Origin: Spirosoma radiotolerans
GTDB lineage: Bacteria; Bacteroidota; Bacteroidia; Cytophagales; Spirosomataceae
NCBI RefSeq assembly: GCF_000974425.1
Contig: NZ_CP010429.1
Location: forward strand, 6,930,001-6,994,000
Length of the DNA stretch: 64,000 nucleotides
Direction: 5' to 3'
Part shown: one piece after another, positions 54,463-63,380 of the stretch
Numbering within the stretch: position 1 is the first letter of the stretch
Layout of the letters: each line of letters begins with the position of its first letter
Notes under the pieces: generated by a model
The model's database searches: none
Told to the model about the DNA's origin: nothing
Seen by the model: the letters and a program-made list of their open reading frames with translations, nothing else
Translations under genes and position numbers: made by a program

Positions 54463-55077
54463 TTACTTCATTAATTTACTTAAATACTCGTTATTGATAA
54501 TTAGTGACAACGCCATCCCGGCCACTAGGCCCGATACAACGAGCGTCCAGCGTAGGCGGCTTCGTCGCAACAGGTCGATCATTACAAAGGCCAGTCCAAG
54601 AACAAGGCTGACAATAACTAACTGGCCCAGTTCGAGGCCTATATTGAACGCAAGCAGTGGCTTAACAATATCAGCTTCGCGGCCGAGCAGACTGCGCAGG
54701 TAATTGGAAAAACCCATGCCGTGAATCAGGCCAAAGGCCAACGCGAGGATATACCGCCCGGAACGGTAGGTTGGCGGGGCAGTTAAGGAGCGCGATCTAG
54801 GCTCCTGAAAGGAAAAATTAATGATGGCGGTAATCAGAATGGTGATTGGGATGAGTAACTCGATCAGCGCCGTTTCGTAGTGAATGAGCTGGAGTGTTGC
54901 CAGTGCCAGCGTAACCGAGTGGCCGATGGTAAACGCTGTAACCAGTATGAGTACCTGACGCCATTGCCGAATGGTGTAAACGGCACATAACGCCACAACG
55001 AATAGAATATGGTCGTAGCCACTGGGGTCGGTAATGTGGTCGAAGCCCAGGCCGAGGTAGATGAGAAAGTCGTCCAT
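54463..55077 (-). CDS. HupE/UreJ-like membrane protein
   Basis: A 204-residue integral membrane protein with about six hydrophobic segments. The motifs GYDHILFVVALCA, FTIGHSVTLALA and FGLIHGMGFSNYL match the HupE_UreJ family, whose members are proposed nickel or cobalt permeases or accessory proteins. It starts 3 bases after the stop of the carbonic anhydrase gene, so the two are translationally linked. Metal supply to the enzyme is a guess. Confidence 0.8.
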   Translation of the reverse strand: MDDFLIYLGLGFDHITDPSGYDHILFVVALCAVYTIRQWRQVLILVTAFTIGHSVTLALATLQLIHYETALIELLIPITILITAIINFSFQEPRSRSLTAPPTYRSGRYILALAFGLIHGMGFSNYLRSLLGREADIVKPLLAFNIGLELGQLVIVSLVLGLAFVMIDLLRRSRLRWTLVVSGLVAGMALSLIINNEYLSKLMK

Positions 55078-55080
55078 GCG

Positions 55081-55593
55081 TTACTCCTTAAACCAGCCTG
55101 CATACATGACATAGTTGTTGGCCGTTCGGCTGAAAATTTCGGCCTGTTCGGGTGAAACAACTTTCAGGAAGCGCGCCGGATTGCCCGCATAAATGGAGCC
55201 GGGCGGAACAATCGTATGTTGGGTTACGATGGCTCCGGCAGCAATGATGCTGCCCGTACCAACAACCGCGCCGTCCATCACAATAGCGCCCATGCCAATC
55301 AGCACGTTGTCTTCAACCGTACACCCATGAACGACGGCGTTGTGGGCAATCGATACGTTGTTGCCAATGACCGTTTTGTGCCGTTGGTAGGTGCAGTGAA
55401 TCACCGCTCCATCCTGAATATTGGTGCGGTCGCCAATTGTGATGCTGTTGACATCGCCCCGCACAACCGCGTTGAACCAGACAGTACAGTCGCGCCCCAT
55501 AATTACCTCGCCAACGATGGTAGCGTTGTCGGCATACCAACAGTTATCGCCGAATGTGGGATGAATTCCCCGAACAGATTTAATGAGTGCCAT
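55081..55593 (-). CDS. Gamma-class carbonic anhydrase family protein (left-handed beta-helix)
   Basis: About 170 residues from the ATG at 55593; an upstream in-frame ATG (55647) adds 18 unlikely residues. Hexapeptide repeats (ATIVGEVIMGRDC, TIGDRTNIQDGAVIHC) form a left-handed beta-helix. Probable metal ligands are His in VIHC, and the two His in IAHNAVVHGC. Many family members (Paa Y/YrdA type) have weak or no carbonic anhydrase activity. It ends with a short helix (ANNYVMYAGWFKE) typical of the group. Confidence 0.9.
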   Translation of the reverse strand: MALIKSVRGIHPTFGDNCWYADNATIVGEVIMGRDCTVWFNAVVRGDVNSITIGDRTNIQDGAVIHCTYQRHKTVIGNNVSIAHNAVVHGCTVEDNVLIGMGAIVMDGAVVGTGSIIAAGAIVTQHTIVPPGSIYAGNPARFLKVVSPEQAEIFSRTANNYVMYAGWFKE

Positions 55594-55653
55594 AACGCAA
55601 ATATAGGTCGGTGGCGCGGTATGTACTTTATCGTTCCGTTTGCGCACGAAAAA

Positions 55654-55678
55654 AGGGCTGATTCAATGAATCAGCCCT
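55654..55678 (-). terminator. Intrinsic terminator of the Asp/Arg-rich lipoprotein gene
   Basis: AGGGCTGATTCA (55654-55665) and TGAATCAGCCCT (55667-55678) form a 12-bp stem with one central base; on the minus strand a run of T follows. It lies 34 bases after the stop of the lipoprotein gene. Confidence 0.8.
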
Positions 55679-55712
55679 CCCTGCACACGTAAATAAATCG
55701 CTTATTTCTCTT

Positions 55713-57023
55713 CTAATCTTTTTTCTTCTCTAGTTTCTCGGCGGCTTTATCCAGGTCCTTGCCCATGTCGTCGATCATCTTAGAGGTCTCTTTCTTCACT
55801 TTATCAAAATCATCGGAACTTGACCGTTGAACTTTGTAGTACGAATCGGCTAGTTGACGACGTTTGTCTTCGAGGTCTTTCACGCGGTCTTCGCGTTTCC
55901 GGCGCTCTCTCTTGCTTTCATTTTTTACTTCGGATTTCGCATCGTCAAGCTGCTTGTCAACTTTATCCATCTGCTCCGAAATACGGTCGGTCAAATCACG
56001 CTTATCCCGGTCCGAACTCTGGTCATTGGACTGACCATTGTTGCGGTTGTTGTCCCGATCACTCATCCGGTTGTCCCGATTATCCCCATTGTTTTGGTTA
56101 TCCCGGTTATCCGAATTCCGGCGGCTGTCGCGGTCGTCGGATGAGTTGGAGTTGCGGTCATCAGAACGGTAGTTGTCCTGACGGCTGTTCCGATTGTCAT
56201 TTTGGTTGTTGCGGTCGTCATTCTGACGATTGTCCCGATTGTCATTCCGACGATCGTCGTTCATGTTCCGGTTATCCCGGTCGTTGTCGCGGTTGTCTGA
56301 ATTCCGGCGGTCATAATCGCGGTCACGGTCATCATTCCGGCGGTTGTTATACCGGTCGTTCGAGGAATACCGATCATCGTTCTGACGATCATAATTACGG
56401 TCGTCATTCCGATAATTATCCGAACGGCCATTGTACGAATCGCGGGAGTTCCGGCTATCGTAGCGGTCGTTGTCGTAGCGATCATTGTACGAGCTACGTC
56501 TGTCATCATAACGGTCATTATACGAATCACGTCGGTTAGATGACCGATCATCGTAGCGGTCATTGTACGAGTCGCGTCGGTTGGATGAGCGATCGTCATA
56601 ATCGCGGTCCCGGTCGTTATACGAATCCTGCCGATCATAGGAGCGGCTGCTGTATGGATTGTTGTACGAATCGCTGCCCGACTGACGGCTGGGCCGGTCT
56701 GAGTTATCGCTGCGGTAACTCATCCGATCATCCGACCGGTATGGGTTGCGGTACGAGCTGTTTTGCTGTGAGCCACGCGACTCATTCCGACTCATCCGGT
56801 CGTCGTCATCCCGATCTCTGTTCCGGCGGCTGAAGATTCCGCCTTCATCGTCGTCGTAGTTTCTGCGGCCTCTCGAATTCTGTTGGCTTCTCGAATCCCG
56901 TTGAACAATGTCCTCCCGGCTATTTTCATTGTTTCCGTAGATCAGCCGCTCCGTTGACGCGCAGGATGACAAACCAGCCATCGCTACCAATAGAGCACCT
57001 ACTACCCATGTTTTGCGTTTCAT
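55713..57023 (-). CDS. Asp/Arg/Asn/Ser-rich low-complexity lipoprotein with C-terminal coiled coil
   Basis: A 436-residue protein. Lipoprotein signal MKRKTWVVGALLVAMAGLSSC (Cys21). Residues ~30-330 are almost only Asp, Arg, Asn, Ser, Tyr and Gln, with internal repeats such as SYNDRYDDRSSNRRD. The last ~100 residues are charged heptad-like helix (ISEQMDKVDKQLDDAKSE, EKLEKKKD). The mixed-charge middle should be disordered. I know no characterised function; it may act as an entropic brush, a cell-wall or surface adhesive layer, or a scaffold. Repeat copy number is likely to vary between strains. Encoded just downstream of the alpha-2-macroglobulin gene. Confidence 0.85.
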   Translation of the reverse strand: MKRKTWVVGALLVAMAGLSSCASTERLIYGNNENSREDIVQRDSRSQQNSRGRRNYDDDEGGIFSRRNRDRDDDDRMSRNESRGSQQNSSYRNPYRSDDRMSYRSDNSDRPSRQSGSDSYNNPYSSRSYDRQDSYNDRDRDYDDRSSNRRDSYNDRYDDRSSNRRDSYNDRYDDRRSSYNDRYDNDRYDSRNSRDSYNGRSDNYRNDDRNYDRQNDDRYSSNDRYNNRRNDDRDRDYDRRNSDNRDNDRDNRNMNDDRRNDNRDNRQNDDRNNQNDNRNSRQDNYRSDDRNSNSSDDRDSRRNSDNRDNQNNGDNRDNRMSDRDNNRNNGQSNDQSSDRDKRDLTDRISEQMDKVDKQLDDAKSEVKNESKRERRKREDRVKDLEDKRRQLADSYYKVQRSSSDDFDKVKKETSKMIDDMGKDLDKAAEKLEKKKD

Positions 57024-57145
57024 AACGTTCGTATCATTGTGTTGAGTATATTGATCAAATCAGCTAAACGCTGTGTCAAAGCTGTTTTGTCTGGTATAAC
57101 CAATGATACGGGGCAAATGTTAGGAATTATAATACCTTGAGGCCC

Positions 57146-60100
57146 CTACCGAATGAGCAGGGTTCCGGCCCCGTTGTAACTACGATACTCGGCATTATAC
57201 ATCGCATCGGCCGAAACCGGACCCACGACAAAGCGCCCTTTCGATACGGCACGCGCCAGGTAGTAGAACGTCCGTTGGGTGCCAGTGGCTGTTGTATAAA
57301 AATTGATCCGGTCGTCGCGTAGATCGAAGTGAGCGGGGCGGGCCAGCGGTCCGGTTGTTGACTTGCTGATCCAGGCCATGTCTCCGGCATCGCGCCCCAG
57401 CGATCCGGTCAGGCGCGGGTTTTCTACTTCCAGCCCGGCGGGTAGCAGATCGGTTACCACTACGTTGTCGACGTTCAGTCCATTTGTACTAACCAGCGTT
57501 ATTTTTACAACTACCAGGTCATTCTGCCGAATTGCATTCATCGGTTTGCCATCACGGCTCAGGTATTGCCGCCGAACCTGTAGGCCATTATCCTCTGCGC
57601 TGATTTTGCCGCTGGCTGGCACGCCTTCACTTTGAGCAAAATAATAGACATTCCCGGAGCCTTTGGCACTCAGGCTAAGGGGCACGTTGGTCGGAACCCG
57701 TTTGATGTTTACCAGCGTGTTGCTCAGGGTGCCCAGTGGCTTTCCGGCGGCTGTTAATGTAGCGGTGGCGGTACTGTTCGCCGTTTGGCGGGCTAGTTTG
57801 CCGAGTGCCAGAAAAGAGAATGCTGCTTCCTGGGTGTTGAGGTAAGTGCTCTGCTTCAGCGCTGTGGCTAATTGTCGGGCCAGGGTCGGAATCTGAATAT
57901 TATCACGATCAGTATCGACAAGGGCGTCGAGCACCAGGGCCAGATTCCGCAAAGGCGATGCATAACTGCCGCCCGTTTGCCGACCGGTGGTGTTATCGGA
58001 GAAGCGCCTGGGTAAAAGAGCCACATAGCTGCGCGTGTCGCCAACGCGGAAAAAGGCCGATGCCAGCAGGTAACGGCTGTCTGTTGTCAACGCGCCTGAA
58101 CTTTGTCGGAGAGCCGCATCTTTGTAGTAATTCATGGCCGACCGATTTGGCTTGCCCGCTACGGCCAGCGCGTAAAGTGCATAGATACTCGTGCGGCTGG
58201 CTACCTGCTTCACGATCCGCGTACCGGTTTGACCTTCATCGACCGTAACTGCGTTTTCGGTAGCGGGGCTATTCGTAAGGGTTGTCAGGTAGTCAATTGC
58301 CGAACTTAACACCGACGAGCGCACTTCGTAGCCCGCTTCCTGTGCTTCGGCCAGGAAATGAACGGTATAGGCTGTCGCCCAAGGATCGACGGTTGAACCT
58401 GTCGTTGAGCCATCGACGATCATACCCGGCCACATGCTGAAACCACCGTTCTGTATTTGGAGTCCTTCGACTTTTTGTATCGCCTGCCGAACATTGGAGG
58501 CTGGATTTAAATCGCTCTCGCCCGCCCGAACGAAGTACGTATTGGCTGATACTTGTTTGGATAGATCGGCAAAATATAGCTGCGGAAAGGCTTTAGAAAT
58601 CGTCTGTTCCAGGCAACCGTGTGGATAACCCAGCAGGTACGATAATTCGCGGACATATTGCGCAACTGGCGACCGGCTCAGGGTTATACTTGCCTGGGCT
58701 GTTCCGGGCAGAAAACCACTGGCCAGTTGAAGCGCCTGGGTCGATCCGGCAGCGACGGCACCCGACAACGTGGTCTTCTGCAGCGATGCTGCGGGACGAA
58801 CGGTGACTTCTGTTTTCTCCGTAAAGGTTTCGTTGAGGCCGTTGACCGTGATGGTAATCGCTCCGGCACCAATGGCCTGTTTAGCCGAAATGCGAAACAG
58901 CGCACGACTTTCCCGGCCGGGCTGAATCGTCAGTTTCTGGGTACTAACACTATCGGTCGCCAGCGGACCGGTCAAACTCAATCGGGCGGTAACAGTGGCG
59001 GGCTGTTTGGTCGTGTTGCTGAGGTTAACGGGCAGTTCCAGGTTATCGCCGGGCGTCAGGAAACGGGGTACGCCCGTACTAATGACAATGGGATCCGCGA
59101 CTTTCATGTTGGTATTGGCCGACCCAAACGCATTGTCTTTATAAGCAACGGCCATCACACGTAAATCACCCGAAAACTGCGGAATGTCCACCGAAAATTC
59201 GGCTTGCCCATCGGAACCGGTTTTCAGAATGCCGCTCCACAGCGCGACTAAGCGTACTCGACCGTTGCTGAGTGGGTTAACGCGTCGTTCCAGATCATAG
59301 CCATCACCCCCGACGCTCGACGTTGATTTTAACGAAAGTTCGGGGTAAAGCAAGGCGTACAAATCATGGCTATCTACCTCCAGGGCGCGTTTCTGATAAA
59401 AGAAGCCATGTGGATCCGGTGTTTTGAAGTTCTTTAGTTGCAAAATACCCTCATCGACAACGGCCACTGTTACCTGGGCATCTGCCACCGTTTTAATTCG
59501 TACGATCTGCTTGGTTTTCGAACGGGATTGCCCGACGGCGGTGAGCGTAACGGGCAGCTTTGTGTCCGGGTCCTGTACCGAAACGGGAGCAAACCCGTGT
59601 GCCACCGTAAGCGGAAGGTTTGTTCCGTCAATGGCCCGAATAAGCGTAGCCGTGACATACACGTTGGGCAAGTGATCTGCACCGACAGAAAAGCTCCACT
59701 CGGCTGATTTATTGGTGGTCGTAAGCCAGTGTTGTTCAAGCACACGGTTGCGCTCTACAGTCACCAGCAACTTACCATCGAAGGGAGCCTTGAACAGTAC
59801 GTTCGCTTTGTCGCCGGTCTGGTAAATGGGTTTGTCGAGCGTCATAAGCACCTGTCCTTCCTGACTAACGTCGAAGGATGAAGCTGAGGTACTGCCAAAA
59901 CCATAGGCATAAAAGTGGGTCGTCGCATAGGCGGTTGCCGCTGCGCCCGGCCGGCGAACGCGGATTTCGTATTCGCCGGAAACCGTCGGTACGTATCGGA
60001 AGGCGGCCTTCCCGGCTTTGAATAACAGCGTGTTGGCGTACACCGACTTCTCCCGGCGTTTGGTCGTGTATTTAATGCGTGATTGATTCCCATCACCTTC

Positions 60101-62782
60101 CTTTTCAATAACGGTCTGGTACTCGTAGCGGACAACCTCGACCAGCGCCGAAGCCGACGAGCGCACCTGACCCGCCGGGTCAAGAGCAACCAGATCAGCG
60201 GCAAGGGGTGAGTTCGTGGCAACGTAACTGGTCGGTATTCGGGTGCCAAAAAACGTGTCCTGCGTCAGCACGTCCAGCCGCCGGAGCCGATTAACCGGGC
60301 GACCATTCTCGTCGAAGACGGTTACGAAGAGTTTGCCTTCCAGCAAGCCAATGTCCTGATAGAGCCCAGAAATGGGAAATTTCTCGCTGGCCTGGCCATT
60401 GGCATTCGTTCGGCCCTGACGGAGTTCTTTCGGAAACACATCGGTTTTCGCTTCGTCGCCCGTTGGCGACTGGCCGTTGGCGATGCTAAAATCATAGTCG
60501 CCAAATCCTTTGGGGACGAACGCCTTTCGTTTCAGTTGCAACTCCACTTCATAGTTCCGATCGGATGCGGGCGGACCGAACAAGTTCATGGCTGTCAACG
60601 AAAGTGTGACCGTTTGCCCGGCCTTATAGATCGCGGGTATGGTTGGGTCGGTCTGTCGATCCGTCGCTACATCCACCTTGATCCGATCCGGTATAAACTC
60701 TTCGACACTGATTGGCTCCGAGGTCAGCAGGACATTATTGGCGTTCAACACCTCAAGGGTGTAGGTGCCGGTTACGGCCGCCGGGTCGAGCAATACATCC
60801 GTGACCACGGCTCCCTGGGCATTGGTTGTTTTGCGGAACACCCGTACTTCACGGCCATTGGGCGCCAAAAGACGAACCAGCACGGGCACTTCGCCCACGC
60901 TTTGCCAGCTCTGCGACCGAATGATCGTGTTGACGTGTATTGTTTCGCCGGGGCGGTAAATGTTACGGTCGCCGTATACGAACGCATCAAAACCCGATTC
61001 GTTATCGCGTTTCCCATCGACCTCAAACCGGGAAGTTTCGACTCGTGTATCGGGCAAAAACAGAAAGTTGAAATCGTCCTGATCCGATAGCCTTCCGGCT
61101 GCGGTGCTGGTGATGCTGGCCGTTAAGAGAGCGATCTTGAAGCCGGGTGCTTTCTCGCTTACCTTCTCGAATTTGACGAAGCCAGTGCCATCTGTTTTCA
61201 GGGTATATACCGATTGGTTGTTGCTACTGATCAGGGTTATCTCAACACTTTGCAGGGGTTCGCCGGTGCGGATCGAGTTGGCCCAAACCAGTACTTCGTC
61301 GTTTGTATGACGCGCCACCAGACCAATGTCAGACACCGATACCAACTGGCTAGCCTGCAAATAAGCCTCATCTTTCGAGGATACTGAAACAAGATAAACG
61401 CCCCTTAAGGGATGCTCCCGGAGTGGACCCTCCCGGAAGGTATTGTTCTGGTCGGGTAAGGCCAGGTTCAACGCCGATACGCCCCGGACTTTAGGCAGGT
61501 CGGTAGTTTCGATGGTTTTGTTAACCAGCACATCGCTCAAGTCGCCGGCTTCGTCGTCGCTGTAGTTGAACGAACCGGATGGACCCCACTCGCCGTTGGC
61601 TTTTTCCTGATACTCCTCATACCGGTTGGCGCGTAGGTAATTGAGGATATTATTTTCGTACACCTTCGCAATTTTGACTTGTACTTTAGGGACGTTAACA
61701 ATAGCAAGGCCAATGTTTCGGGCTCCTTTTGACGATAGGTACAGCGCTTTTTTATTGGCGAACTGAATACTGGCGGGCATTTTCCCGAAAAACAGATCAC
61801 GGGTAGTAGGCTCTTCCAGTTTTGTGCCTAATACGCCCCGAATCTGATCCGTCAACGTCAGGACATACGTGTCTGTTTCGGTGAAGTTTCCGCGAATAAT
61901 GAAGCCGTTTTCCGTCAGCTCAGCCGTTGTCTCGACCTGCGGCTGGATGGTGTAGTACTGACTGAGGTCGCCTGCCTGCAATTCCTGCGTGGTAATGACC
62001 TTGACGACGCCCGTATTGTTGTCGAAACTGGTTTGTACGTCGGCGATCTCAATCTTGAAACGGGATGGTAACGTACTGGTTTCTTCGATGACTTCTTTGC
62101 TGACAAAGGCCGTGTTGGGCACCTTTATCCCTTTGCCAAGTTTTATCGCCAGGGGCTGCTCGTTCTTCAAGGCAGGTGCGTTCGTAAGCGTTAACGCAAT
62201 CGAATGCTGGGCATCGTTTGGCGCGCTTACTACCGTGAGCGGTTTTTCGTCCGACGAAACGGCTACTTTTTCAACCACGTTTGCGGCCGAAACCGGATAG
62301 TTGAAATTCAGGCGGGTTTTGGCCACGGGCTGACCCGTTTCCCGCGCGCGCGACCACCAGTTCTCGACACCCGTCAGTTGCAGATACGGGGTATGAAAGG
62401 CAATGGCGTCGCCCGAAATTTTCAGGTCTTTTTTGTCCGAGTGCTTCAGTAAATCGTCGGTCAATTCGGCCCGGTAGTCCGTAGCGGCCTCAAAGGCAAG
62501 AGCGGGCGAGAAAACCAGTTCGTTGGGAGCCGTCCATTTGAATTTTCCACGAACGGCCGGAATAAAGCGCACATATTGAGTCGAATCCCACTCGCCGAAT
62601 TGACTGGTTGGGCCGACATTTTTATTGAACGTAAAGATCAGGTTCTGGGTCTGTTGAACCTCATCATCGAAATTGCGTCCTACAACCGATATGTCGTTGA
62701 AGGGTAAGTGCGAACAATGAAAGAATAAAATAGATAGGGTGCTAATTAAGAGGATGTTACGAAGGTGGGAAAGCGTTTTCAT
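57146..62782 (-). CDS. Bacterial alpha-2-macroglobulin family protein with thioester motif
   Basis: An 1878-residue protein with a hydrophobic N-terminal signal ending FFHC, a possible lipoprotein site. Macroglobulin beta-sandwich domains follow: a bacterial MG2-type domain with GDRNIYRPGETIHV, a bait-region-like stretch, and A2M-like LVALWSGILKTGSDGQAEFSVDIPQ. The thioester motif HGCLEQT has Cys1390, then the alpha/alpha toroid (TGSTVDPWATAYTVHFLAEA) and a C-terminal receptor-like domain. Family proteins trap attacking proteases in the periplasm by covalent thioester chemistry. They are commonly encoded next to penicillin-binding protein 1C, as here, and may guard the envelope while PBP1C repairs the wall. 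Confidence 0.94.
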   Translation of the reverse strand: MKTLSHLRNILLISTLSILFFHCSHLPFNDISVVGRNFDDEVQQTQNLIFTFNKNVGPTSQFGEWDSTQYVRFIPAVRGKFKWTAPNELVFSPALAFEAATDYRAELTDDLLKHSDKKDLKISGDAIAFHTPYLQLTGVENWWSRARETGQPVAKTRLNFNYPVSAANVVEKVAVSSDEKPLTVVSAPNDAQHSIALTLTNAPALKNEQPLAIKLGKGIKVPNTAFVSKEVIEETSTLPSRFKIEIADVQTSFDNNTGVVKVITTQELQAGDLSQYYTIQPQVETTAELTENGFIIRGNFTETDTYVLTLTDQIRGVLGTKLEEPTTRDLFFGKMPASIQFANKKALYLSSKGARNIGLAIVNVPKVQVKIAKVYENNILNYLRANRYEEYQEKANGEWGPSGSFNYSDDEAGDLSDVLVNKTIETTDLPKVRGVSALNLALPDQNNTFREGPLREHPLRGVYLVSVSSKDEAYLQASQLVSVSDIGLVARHTNDEVLVWANSIRTGEPLQSVEITLISSNNQSVYTLKTDGTGFVKFEKVSEKAPGFKIALLTASITSTAAGRLSDQDDFNFLFLPDTRVETSRFEVDGKRDNESGFDAFVYGDRNIYRPGETIHVNTIIRSQSWQSVGEVPVLVRLLAPNGREVRVFRKTTNAQGAVVTDVLLDPAAVTGTYTLEVLNANNVLLTSEPISVEEFIPDRIKVDVATDRQTDPTIPAIYKAGQTVTLSLTAMNLFGPPASDRNYEVELQLKRKAFVPKGFGDYDFSIANGQSPTGDEAKTDVFPKELRQGRTNANGQASEKFPISGLYQDIGLLEGKLFVTVFDENGRPVNRLRRLDVLTQDTFFGTRIPTSYVATNSPLAADLVALDPAGQVRSSASALVEVVRYEYQTVIEKEGDGNQSRIKYTTKRREKSVYANTLLFKAGKAAFRYVPTVSGEYEIRVRRPGAAATAYATTHFYAYGFGSTSASSFDVSQEGQVLMTLDKPIYQTGDKANVLFKAPFDGKLLVTVERNRVLEQHWLTTTNKSAEWSFSVGADHLPNVYVTATLIRAIDGTNLPLTVAHGFAPVSVQDPDTKLPVTLTAVGQSRSKTKQIVRIKTVADAQVTVAVVDEGILQLKNFKTPDPHGFFYQKRALEVDSHDLYALLYPELSLKSTSSVGGDGYDLERRVNPLSNGRVRLVALWSGILKTGSDGQAEFSVDIPQFSGDLRVMAVAYKDNAFGSANTNMKVADPIVISTGVPRFLTPGDNLELPVNLSNTTKQPATVTARLSLTGPLATDSVSTQKLTIQPGRESRALFRISAKQAIGAGAITITVNGLNETFTEKTEVTVRPAASLQKTTLSGAVAAGSTQALQLASGFLPGTAQASITLSRSPVAQYVRELSYLLGYPHGCLEQTISKAFPQLYFADLSKQVSANTYFVRAGESDLNPASNVRQAIQKVEGLQIQNGGFSMWPGMIVDGSTTGSTVDPWATAYTVHFLAEAQEAGYEVRSSVLSSAIDYLTTLTNSPATENAVTVDEGQTGTRIVKQVASRTSIYALYALAVAGKPNRSAMNYYKDAALRQSSGALTTDSRYLLASAFFRVGDTRSYVALLPRRFSDNTTGRQTGGSYASPLRNLALVLDALVDTDRDNIQIPTLARQLATALKQSTYLNTQEAAFSFLALGKLARQTANSTATATLTAAGKPLGTLSNTLVNIKRVPTNVPLSLSAKGSGNVYYFAQSEGVPASGKISAEDNGLQVRRQYLSRDGKPMNAIRQNDLVVVKITLVSTNGLNVDNVVVTDLLPAGLEVENPRLTGSLGRDAGDMAWISKSTTGPLARPAHFDLRDDRINFYTTATGTQRTFYYLARAVSKGRFVVGPVSADAMYNAEYRSYNGAGTLLIR

Positions 62783-62876
62783 GCATGGTGGTTATGAGGG
62801 GCCGAAGATAGACGAAAACGCCCACTCAGGATTCATAAGTGGGCCGAATTTCAGCGTGTCACTTACTGAACGGTTA

Positions 62877-63311
62877 TTAACGTGCGGGCGTAAACTGCAC
62901 ATTGACGATTTTCCAGATGCCAGCCTGTTTGGCGATCACCACCGAAAACGTAACACTATTGTCAAACGCCTGTCCCTGAATGTTGCCCTTCGATTTCCAG
63001 GTGCCCGTCATGACCGCCGAGTCGTTGTTATATACGCGCGTAACCTCATCCGAAACGTCACCCGTTTCGATAATGAACGCCCCGCCACTCACCCCCTGAA
63101 CCAGTAAATCGCCATCTATGGATTGTCCATCGAAGCTGATCACCTCCAGATCACTCGAAATCAAACTCTCTACAGTTTTGCTGTCTTCATCGAGCAAAGC
63201 TTTGAAAAACGCATGGCCAAGTGCGGTAGGATCTTGCGAGGCTGCTGCCTGTTGGGCAAAAGCAGTGGTTGTAAACAACAGGGCGATCAGCGAAGAGAAA
63301 ACGTAATTCAT
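62877..63311 (-). CDS. NTF2-like (SnoaL/DUF4440-type) exported protein
   Basis: A 144-residue protein with a signal peptide (IALLFTTTAFAQ) and a single NTF2-like cone domain (ALGHAFFKALLDEDSKTVE at the start, WKIVNVQFTPAR at the end). Such small domains act as enzymes or binding pockets; function cannot be assigned. It lies between pbpC and the alpha-2-macroglobulin gene in the same direction. Confidence 0.85.
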   Translation of the reverse strand: MNYVFSSLIALLFTTTAFAQQAAASQDPTALGHAFFKALLDEDSKTVESLISSDLEVISFDGQSIDGDLLVQGVSGGAFIIETGDVSDEVTRVYNNDSAVMTGTWKSKGNIQGQAFDNSVTFSVVIAKQAGIWKIVNVQFTPAR

Positions 63312-63380
63312 TAGGTTGCTAATTAGCTTTTTACGGGAAAAGCGTGAATGAATTATAAAAAAAGCAAAATCAATAAATCG

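Noticed and set aside
56261..56638. 125-codon Thr/Ile/Met-rich frame on the same strand as the lipoprotein, in another reading frame
   Set aside because: It is an alternative-frame reading of the Asp/Arg/Asn repeats and has no independent support.
56460..56640. Short regularly spaced repeats resembling a CRISPR array
   Set aside because: The repeats are in frame with the lipoprotein and encode recurrent Asp/Arg/Asn/Ser/Tyr blocks; no unique spacers and no cas genes.
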